Below are positions 13,001 through 22,778 of a stretch of DNA of 64,000 bases, piece after piece. The stretch is from contig OX387610.1 of the NCBI GenBank assembly GCA_947568835.1, forward strand, positions 11,947,001 to 12,011,000, given 5' to 3'. Position 1 is the first letter of the stretch. Each line of letters opens with the position of its first letter. The position numbers and the translations under genes were made by a program. The notes beneath the pieces are model-generated. The model did no database searches. It had not been told where the DNA came from and saw only the letters and a list, made by a program, of their open reading frames with translations. Source of the DNA: Protonemura montana. Taxonomy: Eukaryota; Arthropoda; Insecta; Plecoptera; Nemouridae.

Positions 13001-14427
13001 GGTGCATACCAAGAACCGTGTTCACTCTCCACCGCGAAACATCCTCGGGGTTGATCAGCATGTAGACCAGCTTGACGGCATCTTTTTGCTGTAAAACACA
13101 CGAGTGACATTCAAAAGCCCCTGATCCAAGGGCCGGTTAGACATGAGAGGTCCACATTTGTCGAAGAGATGTGTCATAGAAACGCTCCCTTTGCAGAAGT
13201 ACAAAAATTCTAGGTAAAATTTACACAAGTCATCCCTGTTTTTGTCGCAAAAAAAATACTTACACCACAACTACAAATCTTTATGAAATCAATGTGCCCT
13301 AAATTCAACAGCTCCAAAATAAAAAAAATCCAAAACTAGCATCAAAGCTACAGTGCGGCTAATATTTACAATACCGCAGAATAGTATGAAATCACCTATT
13401 TTTGGGGTAGGTAATGCCGTCTTTGTCCATCGATCGTTGGAAAACTCACCATACCAGGGTATCGCATCATGGCATAGAAAAGCTCGAAGAAACTGTCCAG
13501 GCTCGACTTCATGGCCAGCTCATTCTCTATCACCGCTGGAAACACACAAAGCTATATACATACCTCTCCTTGAATACTGGCAAAAATATTTAGCAATCAT
13601 TCGATGCCCTCGGAATGTCATTATGATTCGTTCCAGCATTTAGTAACAAGCTTGAGAGTGACGAGAAGAATCAATTTAAGTTAGCCATGGCAGAGTGCAG
13701 GAATACCATGCACCTGTCTCGAAGGAATTGTGCCAGTGGAACATTCAGACCAAAGAGATATTTATAGATCGTAAACAATCACTGTCATTTCAGAGTTGCT
13801 TTACCTCTCTGCTTGTTTGGAATATATTTAGGCACTGGCACTCTCATTACATTATTGCCAATGTGATTCGCAGAATTGTGTAATAAAAGATGTCAACGTA
13901 CCAGTGATCCATTGCAACGCGAGAATGGCACACGTTTGCTTTTGTTTGTGATTCATGGAAGCCCACAACGCCATGTTCTCCATTGCAGAGTCAGAAACTT
14001 TTGTCTCCGGAATAATCACTCGAATAAGTGACGTGAATTTTGGTAAAGCTGAAATATATCTATGTTGATTAAACAAAGTATGACGTAGGATTTACGGCTG
14101 GCGTAAATGTTTAAGGGCGAGCATACTCAATGGAATTGTGACTAGTGCAGAGACAAGAGTGTTTATTTCTTCTATGCTAAAGCCTCTGTCCACTTCATCC
14201 TGTAGAAGTGCCAGCGCGCTTTTCAACCGGTTTTCACTGATTTTTGCTGTTTTACCTCGACCTGGAAAATAAAACCAATCATAGGTTGGAAAATATAAGG
14301 AAAAAATCCTTCCCCAATGACTATTTTCAGGCACATTACAATAATTCATCGAATGACAGTTAAAATTCCTACGGGTCTTACTCGCAAGCTCTTTAAACAT
14401 TTCAATAGCCGCTTCCTTGGTTTCCAT
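4097..14427 (-). CDS. CENPI: CENP-I (Mis6/Ctf3 family) inner kinetochore protein, complete
   Basis: Constitutive centromere-associated network subunit of the CENP-H/I/K/M complex. Fifteen exons: 14382-14427, 14096-14261, 13902-14059, 13450-13535, 12961-13088, 12341-12518, 11322-11437, 10342-10496, 9517-9714, 8292-8398, 7854-8036, 7042-7166, 6294-6414, 5314-5457, 4097-4192; every phase matches, giving 668 residues without a stop. Landmarks align with vertebrate CENP-I in order: N-terminal GFSIEEINTLVSAL (human ASEEIDILLNIAL), the helical-repeat middle, then MPVWTVMPAAVFYRALFS (human LPLVVLFPPGIFYSALLS) and FSSEAKTVSRF...NCLWDSKAFSGRG (human NFSSKTYQEF...GCLWTSKPFGKG). Human CENP-I has 756 residues; the missing part is its disordered N-terminus. 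The start at 14427 has a good Kozak context (AGGATGG) and sits about 110 bases from promoter-like palindromes. An upstream coding exon cannot be excluded, because a possible acceptor lies at 14458. Confidence 0.88.
5885..6193 (-). repeat. 5S-derived SINE-like repeat, copy 1 (head truncated)
   Basis: The body at 5895-6065 matches the copy at 57850-58140 block by block (shared ATGGCGTCGGTGAAT, GGACCACCGGCTTAA and GGACGGT segments) and ends at 6168-6193 in the same 5S-like head (GTCACCCATTCAATACCTGA). Read on the minus strand: 5S-like head, body, then a CAT-rich tail. It lies in the CENPI intron just upstream of the exon at 5314-5457. Confidence 0.6.
8086..8286. repeat. 47-bp minisatellite in CENPI intron
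   Basis: A unit beginning CACAGATGGTCTGTCCTATG recurs at spacing 47, 47, 47 and then 39 bases, about 4.2 copies with few changes. It ends immediately beside the splice donor of the CENPI exon 8292-8398. Confidence 0.85.
8548..9064. mobile_element. MITE-like element with imperfect terminal inverted repeats
   Basis: The left end GTATGCCACGCAGAATAATG and the right end read in reverse (GTATACCGCGCAGATTAATG) pair over about 35 bases, continuing into a shared GCATTATTT. No coding potential inside. A target duplication is not clear, so the superfamily is open. It lies in a CENPI intron. Confidence 0.55.
9878..9955 (+). repeat. tRNA-like SINE fragment
   Basis: An A-box-like TTAGCTCAGATGGTTA is followed about 40 bases on by a degenerate B box (AGTTCCAGTACC). 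No convincing cloverleaf. CENPI intron. Confidence 0.3.
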
Positions 14428-14529
14428 CCTAGCAAACTGGTAGAGAAACGGCACAATCTAAATCTTATTTAACAGGTAACTGACATGACAACGAAACCAA
14501 CCTAACCATCGCTAGCACAACAAGCCGCA

Positions 14530-14575
14530 AGTGTGCGTGACGTCATAGCCCATGCATTTGGCGCGCAAACAGAGC
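14530..14575 (-). promoter_or_regulatory. CENPI promoter core: CRE and E2F-like palindromes
   Basis: A perfect CRE palindrome TGACGTCA at 14538-14545 and, 11 bases on, a 13-base palindrome TTTGGCGCGCAAA at 14557-14569 that matches an E2F site on both strands. They lie 110-140 bases upstream of the CENPI start codon. E2F control is expected for S/G2 kinetochore genes; use of these sites here is inferred. Confidence 0.55.
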
Positions 14576-14946
14576 CTAGCCCCCTAGCACAGATCCAACC
14601 AAGTACACCATGTCAATATACCAAAAAGAAAACAAAGCGTACATAAAATACACGTCAGAGGATTCAGATCAAAATTCAGATGTCCCTCTACGCCCGGTTA
14701 AGGTAGAGATTGTAACAAGCAATTACGTAGTTTATCAAGCCGGCAAATATAGTATGTTAATTTGCTAATAATAATAAGAAGGTATCACAGAGTTATGATT
14801 GTTTTCAGACTCATGTCTACTTTATCTAACCTTAGCACTAGTTTTGTCAAAAACTATTTGAACTGGAGTTTGAATTCTAAGTGAAGAACAACTATATTTC
14901 CCAACGTTTTGTAGCTTGTACCTGCTATTTTATCAAGGGTCAAAGC

Positions 14947-15411
14947 TAGGGTTGCCATATGTCCCGCTTTTCACTCAAAAGTCCCGCGTCCCACGTTGCG
15001 GGACGAATGTCCCACTCAATCGTAATTTTCTTTTAAAAAATCGTGAAATCGAACATTGCATTTGCATTGTTCCTTACAAATAGCTAATTGTTCCTCTTAT
15101 TGTGCCAATGACATTATGATTGTACGTGAACTGTCACCAACAAAAAAATTTAAAAATCTATGATACAAAATTTTTTTTTTTAAATAGTTATACCTAAATT
15201 TCCTGCTGATAAATTGAAAGTTGATGCATAAATATGACTTAGAATTTTAAGTAAACGCGTAAATTTGCTGAAAATGGCCCTCAAATCGTGTTCCCACATC
15301 CGCAACCTTATTTTTTAGGGGGCTCTCTCTGTCCCCCAAGCCTCCGGTCTAACTACTTTTCGTTTGTTAAAATTTGTCCCGCCATCCGAAATTTTTATTA
15401 TGGCAACCCTA
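14947..15411. mobile_element. hAT-type MITE, 465 bp, in unit 1
   Basis: Terminal inverted repeats TAGGGTTGCCAT/ATGGCAACCCTA are flanked by a perfect 8-bp target duplication GTCAAAGC (14939-14946 and 15412-15419), the size made by hAT transposases. Sub-terminal GTCCCGC motifs are repeated. No coding capacity. Confidence 0.85.
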
Positions 15412-15419
15412 GTCAAAGC

Positions 15420-16380
15420 CCAGTTCAAATAGTTAAATCAATACCACAGAGTTAGATGGCGTGTTACGCTATTATATATCTGGTGTTTCTTCTACATGGA
15501 TCTCAATCAGTGGGAAATGTGCAACTGAATACGCTGGATGACAAATTCTGAACTTAAGAAACTGCTTTCCTTGCCAATAATCACCCAGAATCCAGATACC
15601 TTTTTAAAACCCGATCAAAAATTTGGTCTGTCAATCGTGGTGGTCTCTCATCCAAGACCCGACGTGGTGCAGTATACATATATAGCTTACCATCACTCAC
15701 CAATTCAAAATGTACTCGACAAAGTGTGGTGTTTCTGGAATCGTTGTTGTATCCCCTTCGCTGATTGATCACCCACACATGCTTGTTCCAGTGGTGGTTC
15801 GTGAGCATTTTCCTAGGAGGATACACAATAAATACTGCAATATAATTTATAATATAATATTGTTTATTGTCTTTCATCTTGTACAGTACATGATTTATTG
15901 ACAGTTAAGTGCACATACAGCGTACATATGGTTAACCTAGGTAGACCAAGAACTGAAGTAATATTTGTGAGAAAAATTTAACAATTCTTATTTGTAAACT
16001 CTACAAAAATGTTAGAGTTATAATAGTAATAGTGTATATAAATAAAATAGTAAACATATACTAGAATATAGGAAGTTAAGCTTTGGGATTAGGATTTAGG
16101 ATTAATGATAGCTTTAAATTCCTCACTAGAGTAACATTCGGCAGCAATTAGTATGGTTTTTAGTTTGCTCTAAAACAAGTTAATGTTCGAGTTCTATAGC
16201 TCATCTGGTAGTAAGTTAAGCCGACCATGTACCGACCTAAAGACCACAAAGAAAAACCTTAATGACGTCATCATAGCGAAGTCTAAGATATTTAGAAAAA
16301 AAATTATAATTGACAAGAGTATTAAAAAGAAAAAGTGAGTTCTATGGTTAAATGAAGTAATAAAGAAAAATATTCAAGAA
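15420..16380. other. non-coding upstream DNA of the tandem unit
   Basis: AT-rich sequence with no recognisable gene; open frames of 60-100 codons on both strands overlap one another and show no domain. Near 16240-16396 (and 18309-18465) it turns into sequence resembling a decayed LINE. The same content recurs at 17489-18449. Confidence 0.4.
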
Positions 16381-16450
16381 CACAATTATTGGTATTCAGG
16401 CACATTACAATAATTCATCGAATGACAGTTAAAATTCCTACGGGTCTTAC

Positions 16451-16496
16451 TCGCAAGCTCTTTAAACATTTCAATAGCCGCTTCCTTGGTTTCCAT
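16451..16496 (-). other. second copy of CENPI first coding exon
   Basis: Identical to exon 14382-14427 with the same ATG, donor and upstream CRE/E2F palindromes (16607-16614 and 16626-16638). It could act as an alternative first exon spliced to 14261. If both exon copies were joined the frame would be lost, since the stretch from 14382 to the possible acceptor at 14458 is 76 bases. Confidence 0.7.
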
Positions 16497-17015
16497 CCTA
16501 GCAAACTGGTAGAGAAACGGCACAATCTAAATCTTATTTAACAGGTAACTGACATGACAACGAAACCAACCTAACCATCGCTAGCACAACAAGCCGCAAG
16601 TGTGCGTGACGTCATAGCCCATGCATTTGGCGCGCAAACAGAGCCTAGCCCCCTAGCACAGATCCAACCAAGTACACCATGTCAATATACCAAAAAGAAA
16701 ACAAAGCGTACATAAAATACACGTCAGAGGATTCAGATCAAAATTCAGATGTCCCTCTACGCCCGGTTAAGGTAGAGATTGTAACAAGCAATTACGTAGT
16801 TTATCAAGCCGGCAAATATAGTATGTTAATTTGCTAATAATAATAAGAAGGTATCACAGAGTTATGATTGTTTTCAGACTCATGTCTACTTTATCTAACC
16901 TTAGCACTAGTTTTGTCAAAAACTATTTGAACTGGAGTTTGAATTCTAAGTGAAGAACAACTATATTTCCCAACGTTTTGTAGCTTGTACCTGCTATTTT
17001 ATCAAGGGTCAAAGC

Positions 17016-17480
17016 TAGGGTTGCCATATGTCCCGCTTTTCACTCAAAAGTCCCGCGTCCCACGTTGCGGGACGAATGTCCCACTCAATCGTAATTTTCT
17101 TTTAAAAAATCGTGAAATCGAACATTGCATTTGCATTGTTCCTTACAAATAGCTAATTGTTCCTCTTATTGTGCCAATGACATTATGATTGTACGTGAAC
17201 TGTCACCAACAAAAAAATTTAAAAATCTATGATACAAAATTTTTTTTTTTAAATAGTTATACCTAAATTTCCTGCTGATAAATTGAAAGTTGATGCATAA
17301 ATATGACTTAGAATTTTAAGTAAACGCGTAAATTTGCTGAAAATGGCCCTCAAATCGTGTTCCCACATCCGCAACCTTATTTTTTAGGGGGCTCTCTCTG
17401 TCCCCCAAGCCTCCGGTCTAACTACTTTTCGTTTGTTAAAATTTGTCCCGCCATCCGAAATTTTTATTATGGCAACCCTA
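17016..17480. mobile_element. hAT-type MITE, 465 bp, in unit 2
   Basis: Same element as 14947-15411 carried by the tandem duplication, with the same GTCAAAGC target duplication. It is therefore not an independent insertion. Confidence 0.85.
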
Positions 17481-18389
17481 GTCAAAGCCCAGTTCAAATA
17501 GTTAAATCAATACCACAGAGTTAGATGGCGTGTTACGCTATTATATATCTGGTGTTTCTTCTACATGGATCTCAATCAGTGGGAAATGTGCAACTGAATA
17601 CGCTGGATGACAAATTCTGAACTTAAGAAACTGCTTTCCTTGCCAATAATCACCCAGAATCCAGATACCTTTTTAAAACCCGATCAAAAATTTGGTCTGT
17701 CAATCGTGGTGGTCTCTCATCCAAGACCCGACGTGGTGCAGTATACATATATAGCTTACCATCACTCACCAATTCAAAATGTACTCGACAAAGTGTGGTG
17801 TTTCTGGAATCGTTGTTGTATCCCCTTCGCTGATTGATCACCCACACATGCTTGTTCCAGTGGTGGTTCGTGAGCATTTTCCTAGGAGGATACACAATAA
17901 ATACTGCAATATAATTTATAATATAATATTGTTTATTGTCTTTCATCTTGTACAGTACATGATTTATTGACAGTTAAGTGCACATACAGCGTACATATGG
18001 TTAACCTAGGTAGACCAAGAACTGAAGTAATATTTGTGAGAAAAATTTAACAATTCTTATTTGTAAACTCTACAAAAATGTTAGAGTTATAATAGTAATA
18101 GTGTATATAAATAAAATAGTAAACATATACTAGAATATAGGAAGTTAAGCTTTGGGATTAGGATTTAGGATTAATGATAGCTTTAAATTCCTCACTAGAG
18201 TAACATTCGGCAGCAATTAGTATGGTTTTTAGTTTGCTCTAAAACAAGTTAATGTTCGAGTTCTATAGCTCATCTGGTAGTAAGTTAAGCCGACCATGTA
18301 CCGACCTAAAGACCACAAAGAAAAACCTTAATGACGTCATCATAGCGAAGTCTAAGATATTTAGAAAAAAAATTATAATTGACAAGAGT

Positions 18390-18715
18390 ATTAAAAAGAA
18401 AAAGTGAGTTCTATGGTTAAATGAAGTAATAAAGAAAAATATTCAAGAACACAATTATTGGTATTATAGATCTTAACATCTTGGAAAAATTAGGATTGGG
18501 TACAATATAAAAATTAACAGAAATAGGGTAAAAGATACATAAAGTAAAAACTGATGATGTAAAATTGTGGGTAACATTAGAAAAGTTAGTTAAAACAGAC
18601 AATTGTAAACCGAAAAGAATTGAGATAGTTAACATTGATTCTCTCCTAATCACTGATGAATCAATAATTGCAAAGGAATTTAATAATTACTTTATTTAAA
18701 GTATAAACGAATAAT
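18390..18715 (+). pseudogene. decayed LINE polyprotein fragment
   Basis: Broken frames read like the linker between endonuclease and reverse transcriptase of a non-LTR element, ending in ITDESIIAKEFNNYF, a common motif at this place. Several stops. It marks the original DNA upstream of the CENPI duplication. Confidence 0.4.
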
Positions 18716-18780
18716 TATTTATTTATTGTTGTGGGGTTTATCGGCACGTCAGCTATTTATAATAAAACAGGGTGACAGAT
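18716..18780. repeat. dispersed repeat with TTGTGGGGTTTA motif, copy 1
   Basis: The stretch TTGTTGTGGGGTTTATCGGC after TTA-rich DNA recurs in nearly the same form at 24350 after an ATT microsatellite. It looks like the conserved end of a SINE or LINE family. Confidence 0.45.
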
Positions 18781-19119
18781 ATATATATACTACCTGGTCA
18801 CTAAAAAGCTAGCTTGTGAAAAGCCTAACTTTACTGACCTGATCAAGGCTGTAAGGTAGGAGCTCGCAAATACTTCTAATCGCCTCCGATGCCTCGGAAG
18901 TGTGTCGCCGACGCACTCAGTGTGGTCCTACGAGGGGGCAGGATGCGGGATACAAACTTTGACTTACCCAAAATCTGCTTACAAACAAAACAATTTACTC
19001 TATGCAATACAGAAATATTACACTCTGGATACAAAATCCACAATTTACTCTATGAATGATAATACAAAAGATTCCTAACTCCCTAGCTAGCTGCCTGGCT
19101 AGAATACAAATATAAATGT

Positions 19120-19370
19120 GACTTGAGTACGATAGCGCCGATGTAGCGGTGCGTCGCGGTCGATCAGGCGTCGGCTTGTAGTTCGAGGTGGCTCGTAGCT
19201 CAAGGCGCAGTCGAGCAGGCGTCGTGGTATCAAGGCGGCTCGTCACTCAGGCGTCGCAACTCCAGGCGTAATCGAGCAGGCGCCGTGAATCGAGACAGCG
19301 AATCGAGCGACGTCGTGGTATCCAGGCGGCTCATTGCTCAGGTCGCGTTCGAGCGAGGCATCGTACTTCC
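19120..19370. repeat. GC-rich degenerate GGCGTCG repeats
   Basis: Short motifs (AGGCGTCG, GAGCAGGCGTCGTGGTATC, CAAGGCGGCTCGT) recur irregularly over about 250 bases, with a base composition unlike the AT-rich surroundings. Together with the coding-like text downstream it could be the 5' UTR of a LINE. Confidence 0.4.
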
Positions 19371-19589
19371 AAAACTTCGCTTCCCTACCGACTCTTTGTT
19401 GGTCTGCCAGACGATAGCCCAATCGTGACGCTCAGTCCAGCGGTCTCCAGACGTCTTCCTGCTCCTTCGTTGGTCTTCCTCTCGCGTTCCTCAAGCTCCC
19501 TCTCCAGATTCCACAACTTTTGACTCCATCGACCAATCATTGGCAAACGCCACCTGCTGTCCAGCCCACCAAAGAAGAAGCCCATCCCA

Positions 19590-20047
19590 CTGACTCCGCA
19601 GAGCTGAAAAAGCTGACGGAGATGATGGCTCTTCTTTTGGCCGGCCAGTGAAAGAACAAAGTAAAACTGGAAGAACAATCGAAAAAATTAGAAGAACAAA
19701 CCAAAAAGATTGAGGAACAGACGGAACAAATAAAAGAGCTCCGGAAGGAGAATCAATCATTGAAGGTCCAAAACGGAAAGATGGAGGAAGAGCTGACCGC
19801 TCTTAAAGAGGGGGCGAAAAATGAAGAGAAACCCGAAGCTTCAGGGCACAGTGTCGGCGAAGAGGCCAGCTCCCAGTCCGGGGAGGAAGAGTCCACGATG
19901 GACTGTGGGGAGGCTGGGAACGCCGTTCCGGCGCGGCGGCGTGATGGCGAGTCTGCCTTTGTTGCTGTTGCAAAGAGACAAAAGACCGCAAAAAAGACAA
20001 CACCAGGGAGCGGTAGGTCAGCCGCAGCTCGGGTGGACTGGCCCTAA
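19590..20047 (+). pseudogene. LINE ORF1-like coiled-coil protein fragment
   Basis: A frame broken by one stop near 19648 encodes a long heptad-rich coiled coil (KKLEEQTKKIEEQTEQIKEL), then an acidic Ser-rich stretch and a basic C-terminus (VAKRQKTAKKTT), ending at 20047. This is the layout of the first protein of Jockey/I-type retrotransposons. It lacks zinc knuckles, so the call rests on architecture only. Confidence 0.4.
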
Positions 20048-20131
20048 AAATGGCTGTTTTTTAAAATATAGGAAAGTGTTGGAATGTTGTAAAACTGTGT
20101 AATTCAAATCCGATATTTTAACGACTGTTTG

Positions 20132-20629
20132 GCTCACTCCCTCAATCTCGTAGTTCAAGATGCAATGAAAGTAAACATTAAGGTTCGAGATACTCTTATA
20201 TTAGTAAGAGATGTGATCAATATTGTGAAAAAGTCGCCTAAAAGATTGGCATTCTTTGATTCCTTGTAGAACGACAACGAAAACGAATCTTCGAATATCC
20301 GGCTTAGTTCTTTCTGCCCAACACGCTGGTGTATGCGAGTTGTTTAACTTAAATCAACTCTAGCAAGTTACGAGACGTTGCTACGGTTTTTACTTCGTCT
20401 GAAGAAAGATCCTTCGGATATAGGGGCGAAAGCCAGAGGAACACAAAAAAAACTAAATAGTTTCATGACCTTGTTGTTGTTTTTTTTTTTTTTTTTTAAA
20501 TTTAGAGGCGAGAGTTTAAATGCGACTATTCAGAAACCAACACTTGGCTTCCAGATTGCCATGGAAAGCATCGACACAGTTGTGCAAATTTTGAAAGTGA
20601 TGAAGGGTCTTTGCTACAACTGTAGGTAA
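20132..20629 (+). pseudogene. hAT transposase fragment (ZMYM1-like, DUF4371 region)
   Basis: Frames with stops and shifts carry HSLNLVVQDAM, the SFCPTRW motif (usually LCPTRWT) near 20310 and the following STLASYETLL helix, the order seen in the central region of hAT transposases related to zinc finger MYM-type protein 1. A long T run at 20480-20497 interrupts the frame. Clearly dead. Confidence 0.65.
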
Positions 20630-20631
20630 GA

Positions 20632-20866
20632 AGGGGGATTTTGATTCCACGCTAATTTCCAATGGATTCAAAGGCTGGAAGGACGCTACTCGTAGTTTCA
20701 ACATGCACCAGTCGAGCAAATGTCACATGGGAAGTGTTGAAGATTGGGAATGTTATAAAAGAGATACGCCAATGGACGGCTTACTGGATGTTAACAATAA
20801 AATTACCCTAAACCGTCGTGAAGAGGAAAGGTTAAAAAACAGGGAAACCATTGCAAGACTTGTGTA
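20632..20866 (+). pseudogene. hAT transposase N-terminal TTF-type zinc-finger fragment
   Basis: An open stretch reads GFKGWKDATRSFNMHQSSKC then H, the TTF/BED-like finger that begins ZMYM1-like hAT proteins, ending in the linker RREEERLKNRETIARL. It should lie before the DUF4371 part but sits after it, so the pieces are permuted or come from two copies. The LTR at 20863 cuts it off. Confidence 0.6.
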
Positions 20867-21216
20867 ACGAAGTTACACTTTTCCTAGCCATACCCCACTA
20901 TACTATGCTCAAGTCGATATGCACTATAGCTAACCTAGAGTCAGACTGACACACTCCTTATAGCCTAAACTGCTGATCTTGCATCAAGTGCACGCAACAG
21001 CAGAATACATGCAGGTCTCACGACGTCTAGCGTCGCCTCGGACCGGCAGAGCTTTAACTACCACGGAACTAGACGCACCGCTCTCTGCGTAGAACAATAG
21101 TAACCATCATTTAGGATTTATAATTATAATCAGGGTTTAACGTGTGATCAATAAAACTATGACTGTAACTTAAAACTATTACCTTTTCCCCACCCAACGT
21201 CCACCCCGGCGTTACA
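20863..21216 (+). mobile_element. 5' LTR of an LTR retrotransposon with adjacent primer-binding site
   Basis: A 354-bp unit begins TGTAACG and ends CGTTACA (TG...CA with 7-base terminal inverted repeats), has an AATAAA near 21152, and is followed at once by TTGGTGGCAGCGG, a typical tRNA primer-binding site. No gag/pol and no second LTR appear in the window, so it is a truncated element. Confidence 0.7.
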
Positions 21217-21289
21217 TTGGTGGCAGCGGTCCTATATATCTATTCTTGGTACAAGGTCATCAAATAGACGAGTATAAGGGTTCCTACCA

Positions 21290-21480
21290 CTGTAATCACT
21301 CCTTGGTTTTTGAAACGAAACCTTTTCCATGACGCAGTTGATGTACTTGACCTGGTCGCCCTTGTCGGCTTGGTATCGTAGCGCGCACGCCTGGACCTTG
21401 TGGCCGTAGCATTCGTTGGGAAGTGATGAATGCATAGTAATGTGGGTAATTCGCTGAGGGTCCACGAAGCGAGGTGCATC
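21290..21480 (-). pseudogene. GILT-like thiol reductase exon fragment
   Basis: On the minus strand the frame reads NECYGHKVQACALRYQADKG and then DQVKYINCVM, resembling the C-terminal part of gamma-interferon-inducible lysosomal thiol reductases (ECxGNxxQ...INCxM). It directly follows the LTR primer-binding site and no neighbouring exon was found, so it may be a captured or isolated exon. Confidence 0.45.
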
Positions 21481-21980
21481 TAGCGACGAGCAAGCGACTA
21501 TTTTATCACATTTGGCGTGAAATTCGCATTTTAATATCGATCGTTCGAGAAACTTTTATCACCACAAAGCGCAAGCAGAGAGTGGATTAAAGAATTTAAG
21601 ATGCAAGTTTGTAGAGTTTTTTCGAAGCGTGCTTAATATAAGCAAGCACAAAATTTATTATTTCTGTGAAAAGAAATACAATACCGACACCGGTGTAGCA
21701 TGCACTCCCTCAAAGGGTAAACATGCAAAGAATACCATAAAACCTTAAGTATTAGACCATGTTCGTGCCCATCTTAAGTCGTTCCCCGCAGTAGTCACAC
21801 TACTGCCGAGCAAACTCAACGAAGACTTCTTTGGACCCACGCTTCACTGTTGCGGGAATGCACCGGCTTCATTTAGAGTCTGAATTTGGTGTTACCACCC
21901 CTGTTAAGGTCAGTACCTACGTACCGTCACATCTTTCATACCAAGTTTAACTTAGCGTTTCACCACCCCAAAAAAGACAG

Positions 21981-22540
21981 GTGTGTGCTTGTGAAGAGTA
22001 TAAGAATATTCTACAGCCAAGTGATAATCAGAAGAAATTTTACGATTGCCAAATTCAACGTAAAAATTTGGGTAAAATTGAACGCGATAGGAATCGGACA
22101 GATTTCAATGAAGCCTCTGATAATACTTCGATAGTAATTTGCTTTGACATGGAGAAGGTAACCTCCCTACCACTAGCCAAAACATCTAGTTTCTTCTATT
22201 TGCAGAAATTAAACTGTTATAATTTGACTGCTTATTGCAGCTTAGATGGTTTGACATTCTGCATTCTATGGAATGAGGCTATTTTTCAGGTAGAGCGGGC
22301 AATCACATTGCCAGCGCGATGGTTAAGATTTTGTGTGCTGTCCAGGAGAAATATCCACTTCTCTACGGCTCTTGCAACTTTCCTTGCTGATGAGCGAGTT
22401 ACCATCCAATAAATCGAGGAAAAATATTCAGAGCCAGGCAACGGAAACATTCAGGAGGTGGATGCGATTCACAGTAAGCTAGACAGAGGCTTCAGAAATT
22501 GCGAAATATTTAGCCCGGTCTCTCTCATGCGGAGAATAAA
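21981..22540 (+). pseudogene. fragment of an unnamed transposon-encoded protein family
   Basis: Frames joined by a shift near 22290 read ICFDMEKVTSLPLAKTSSFF, then ILWNEA, NHIASAMVKILCAVQEKYP and, after two stops, KYSEPGNGNIQEVDAIHSKL. This order of motifs recalls a protein widespread in invertebrate repeat collections and usually annotated only as uncharacterised. Dead copy. Confidence 0.45.
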
Positions 22541-22778
22541 TAAACTGGAAACTAATCGGGCACCATTGCCCGAACGGGTGAACGCGTGTGCCCCTGCGTG
22601 GACATCACTGTGTCGCTGGATATCAGACGTGCTAGTGCTGAAACAGTTTTTATCCGCTTGTTATAATGGATAACAATATTTTAATACTTCCCGGCTAGCA
22701 GGAGGGTTCATCGAAATATCTTTTTGGCGGATATACTTACCATGTGTCTGTGTCAAGAGATCCAACTGTGTACTTGAT

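Larger units (their letters stand above)
14328..16396. repeat. 2,069-bp direct tandem repeat, unit 1
   Basis: Unit 1 holds CENPI intron 1 sequence, exon 1, the promoter and about 1.8 kb of upstream DNA. Unit 2 begins directly at 16397. Every stretch compared by eye is identical at an offset of 2,069. The breakpoints share only 2 bases (TT). Confidence 0.95.
16397..18465. repeat. 2,069-bp direct tandem repeat, unit 2
   Basis: Second copy of unit 1. After ggtatt at 18460-18465 the sequence leaves the repeat into LINE-like DNA, which marks the ancestral upstream flank. No difference from unit 1 was found by eye, so very recent duplication or false assembly duplication are both possible. Confidence 0.95.

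Noticed and set aside
4097..14427. Assignment of this gene to focadhesin or another HEAT-repeat protein
   Set aside because: First considered from the helical repeats; the ordered matches to CENP-I in the N-terminal, FYRALFS and CLWDSK regions are much more specific.
15538..15901. Paired frames of 76, 98 and 63 codons, repeated at 17607-17970
   Set aside because: They recur only because of the tandem duplication; no motif, and frames overlap on both strands.
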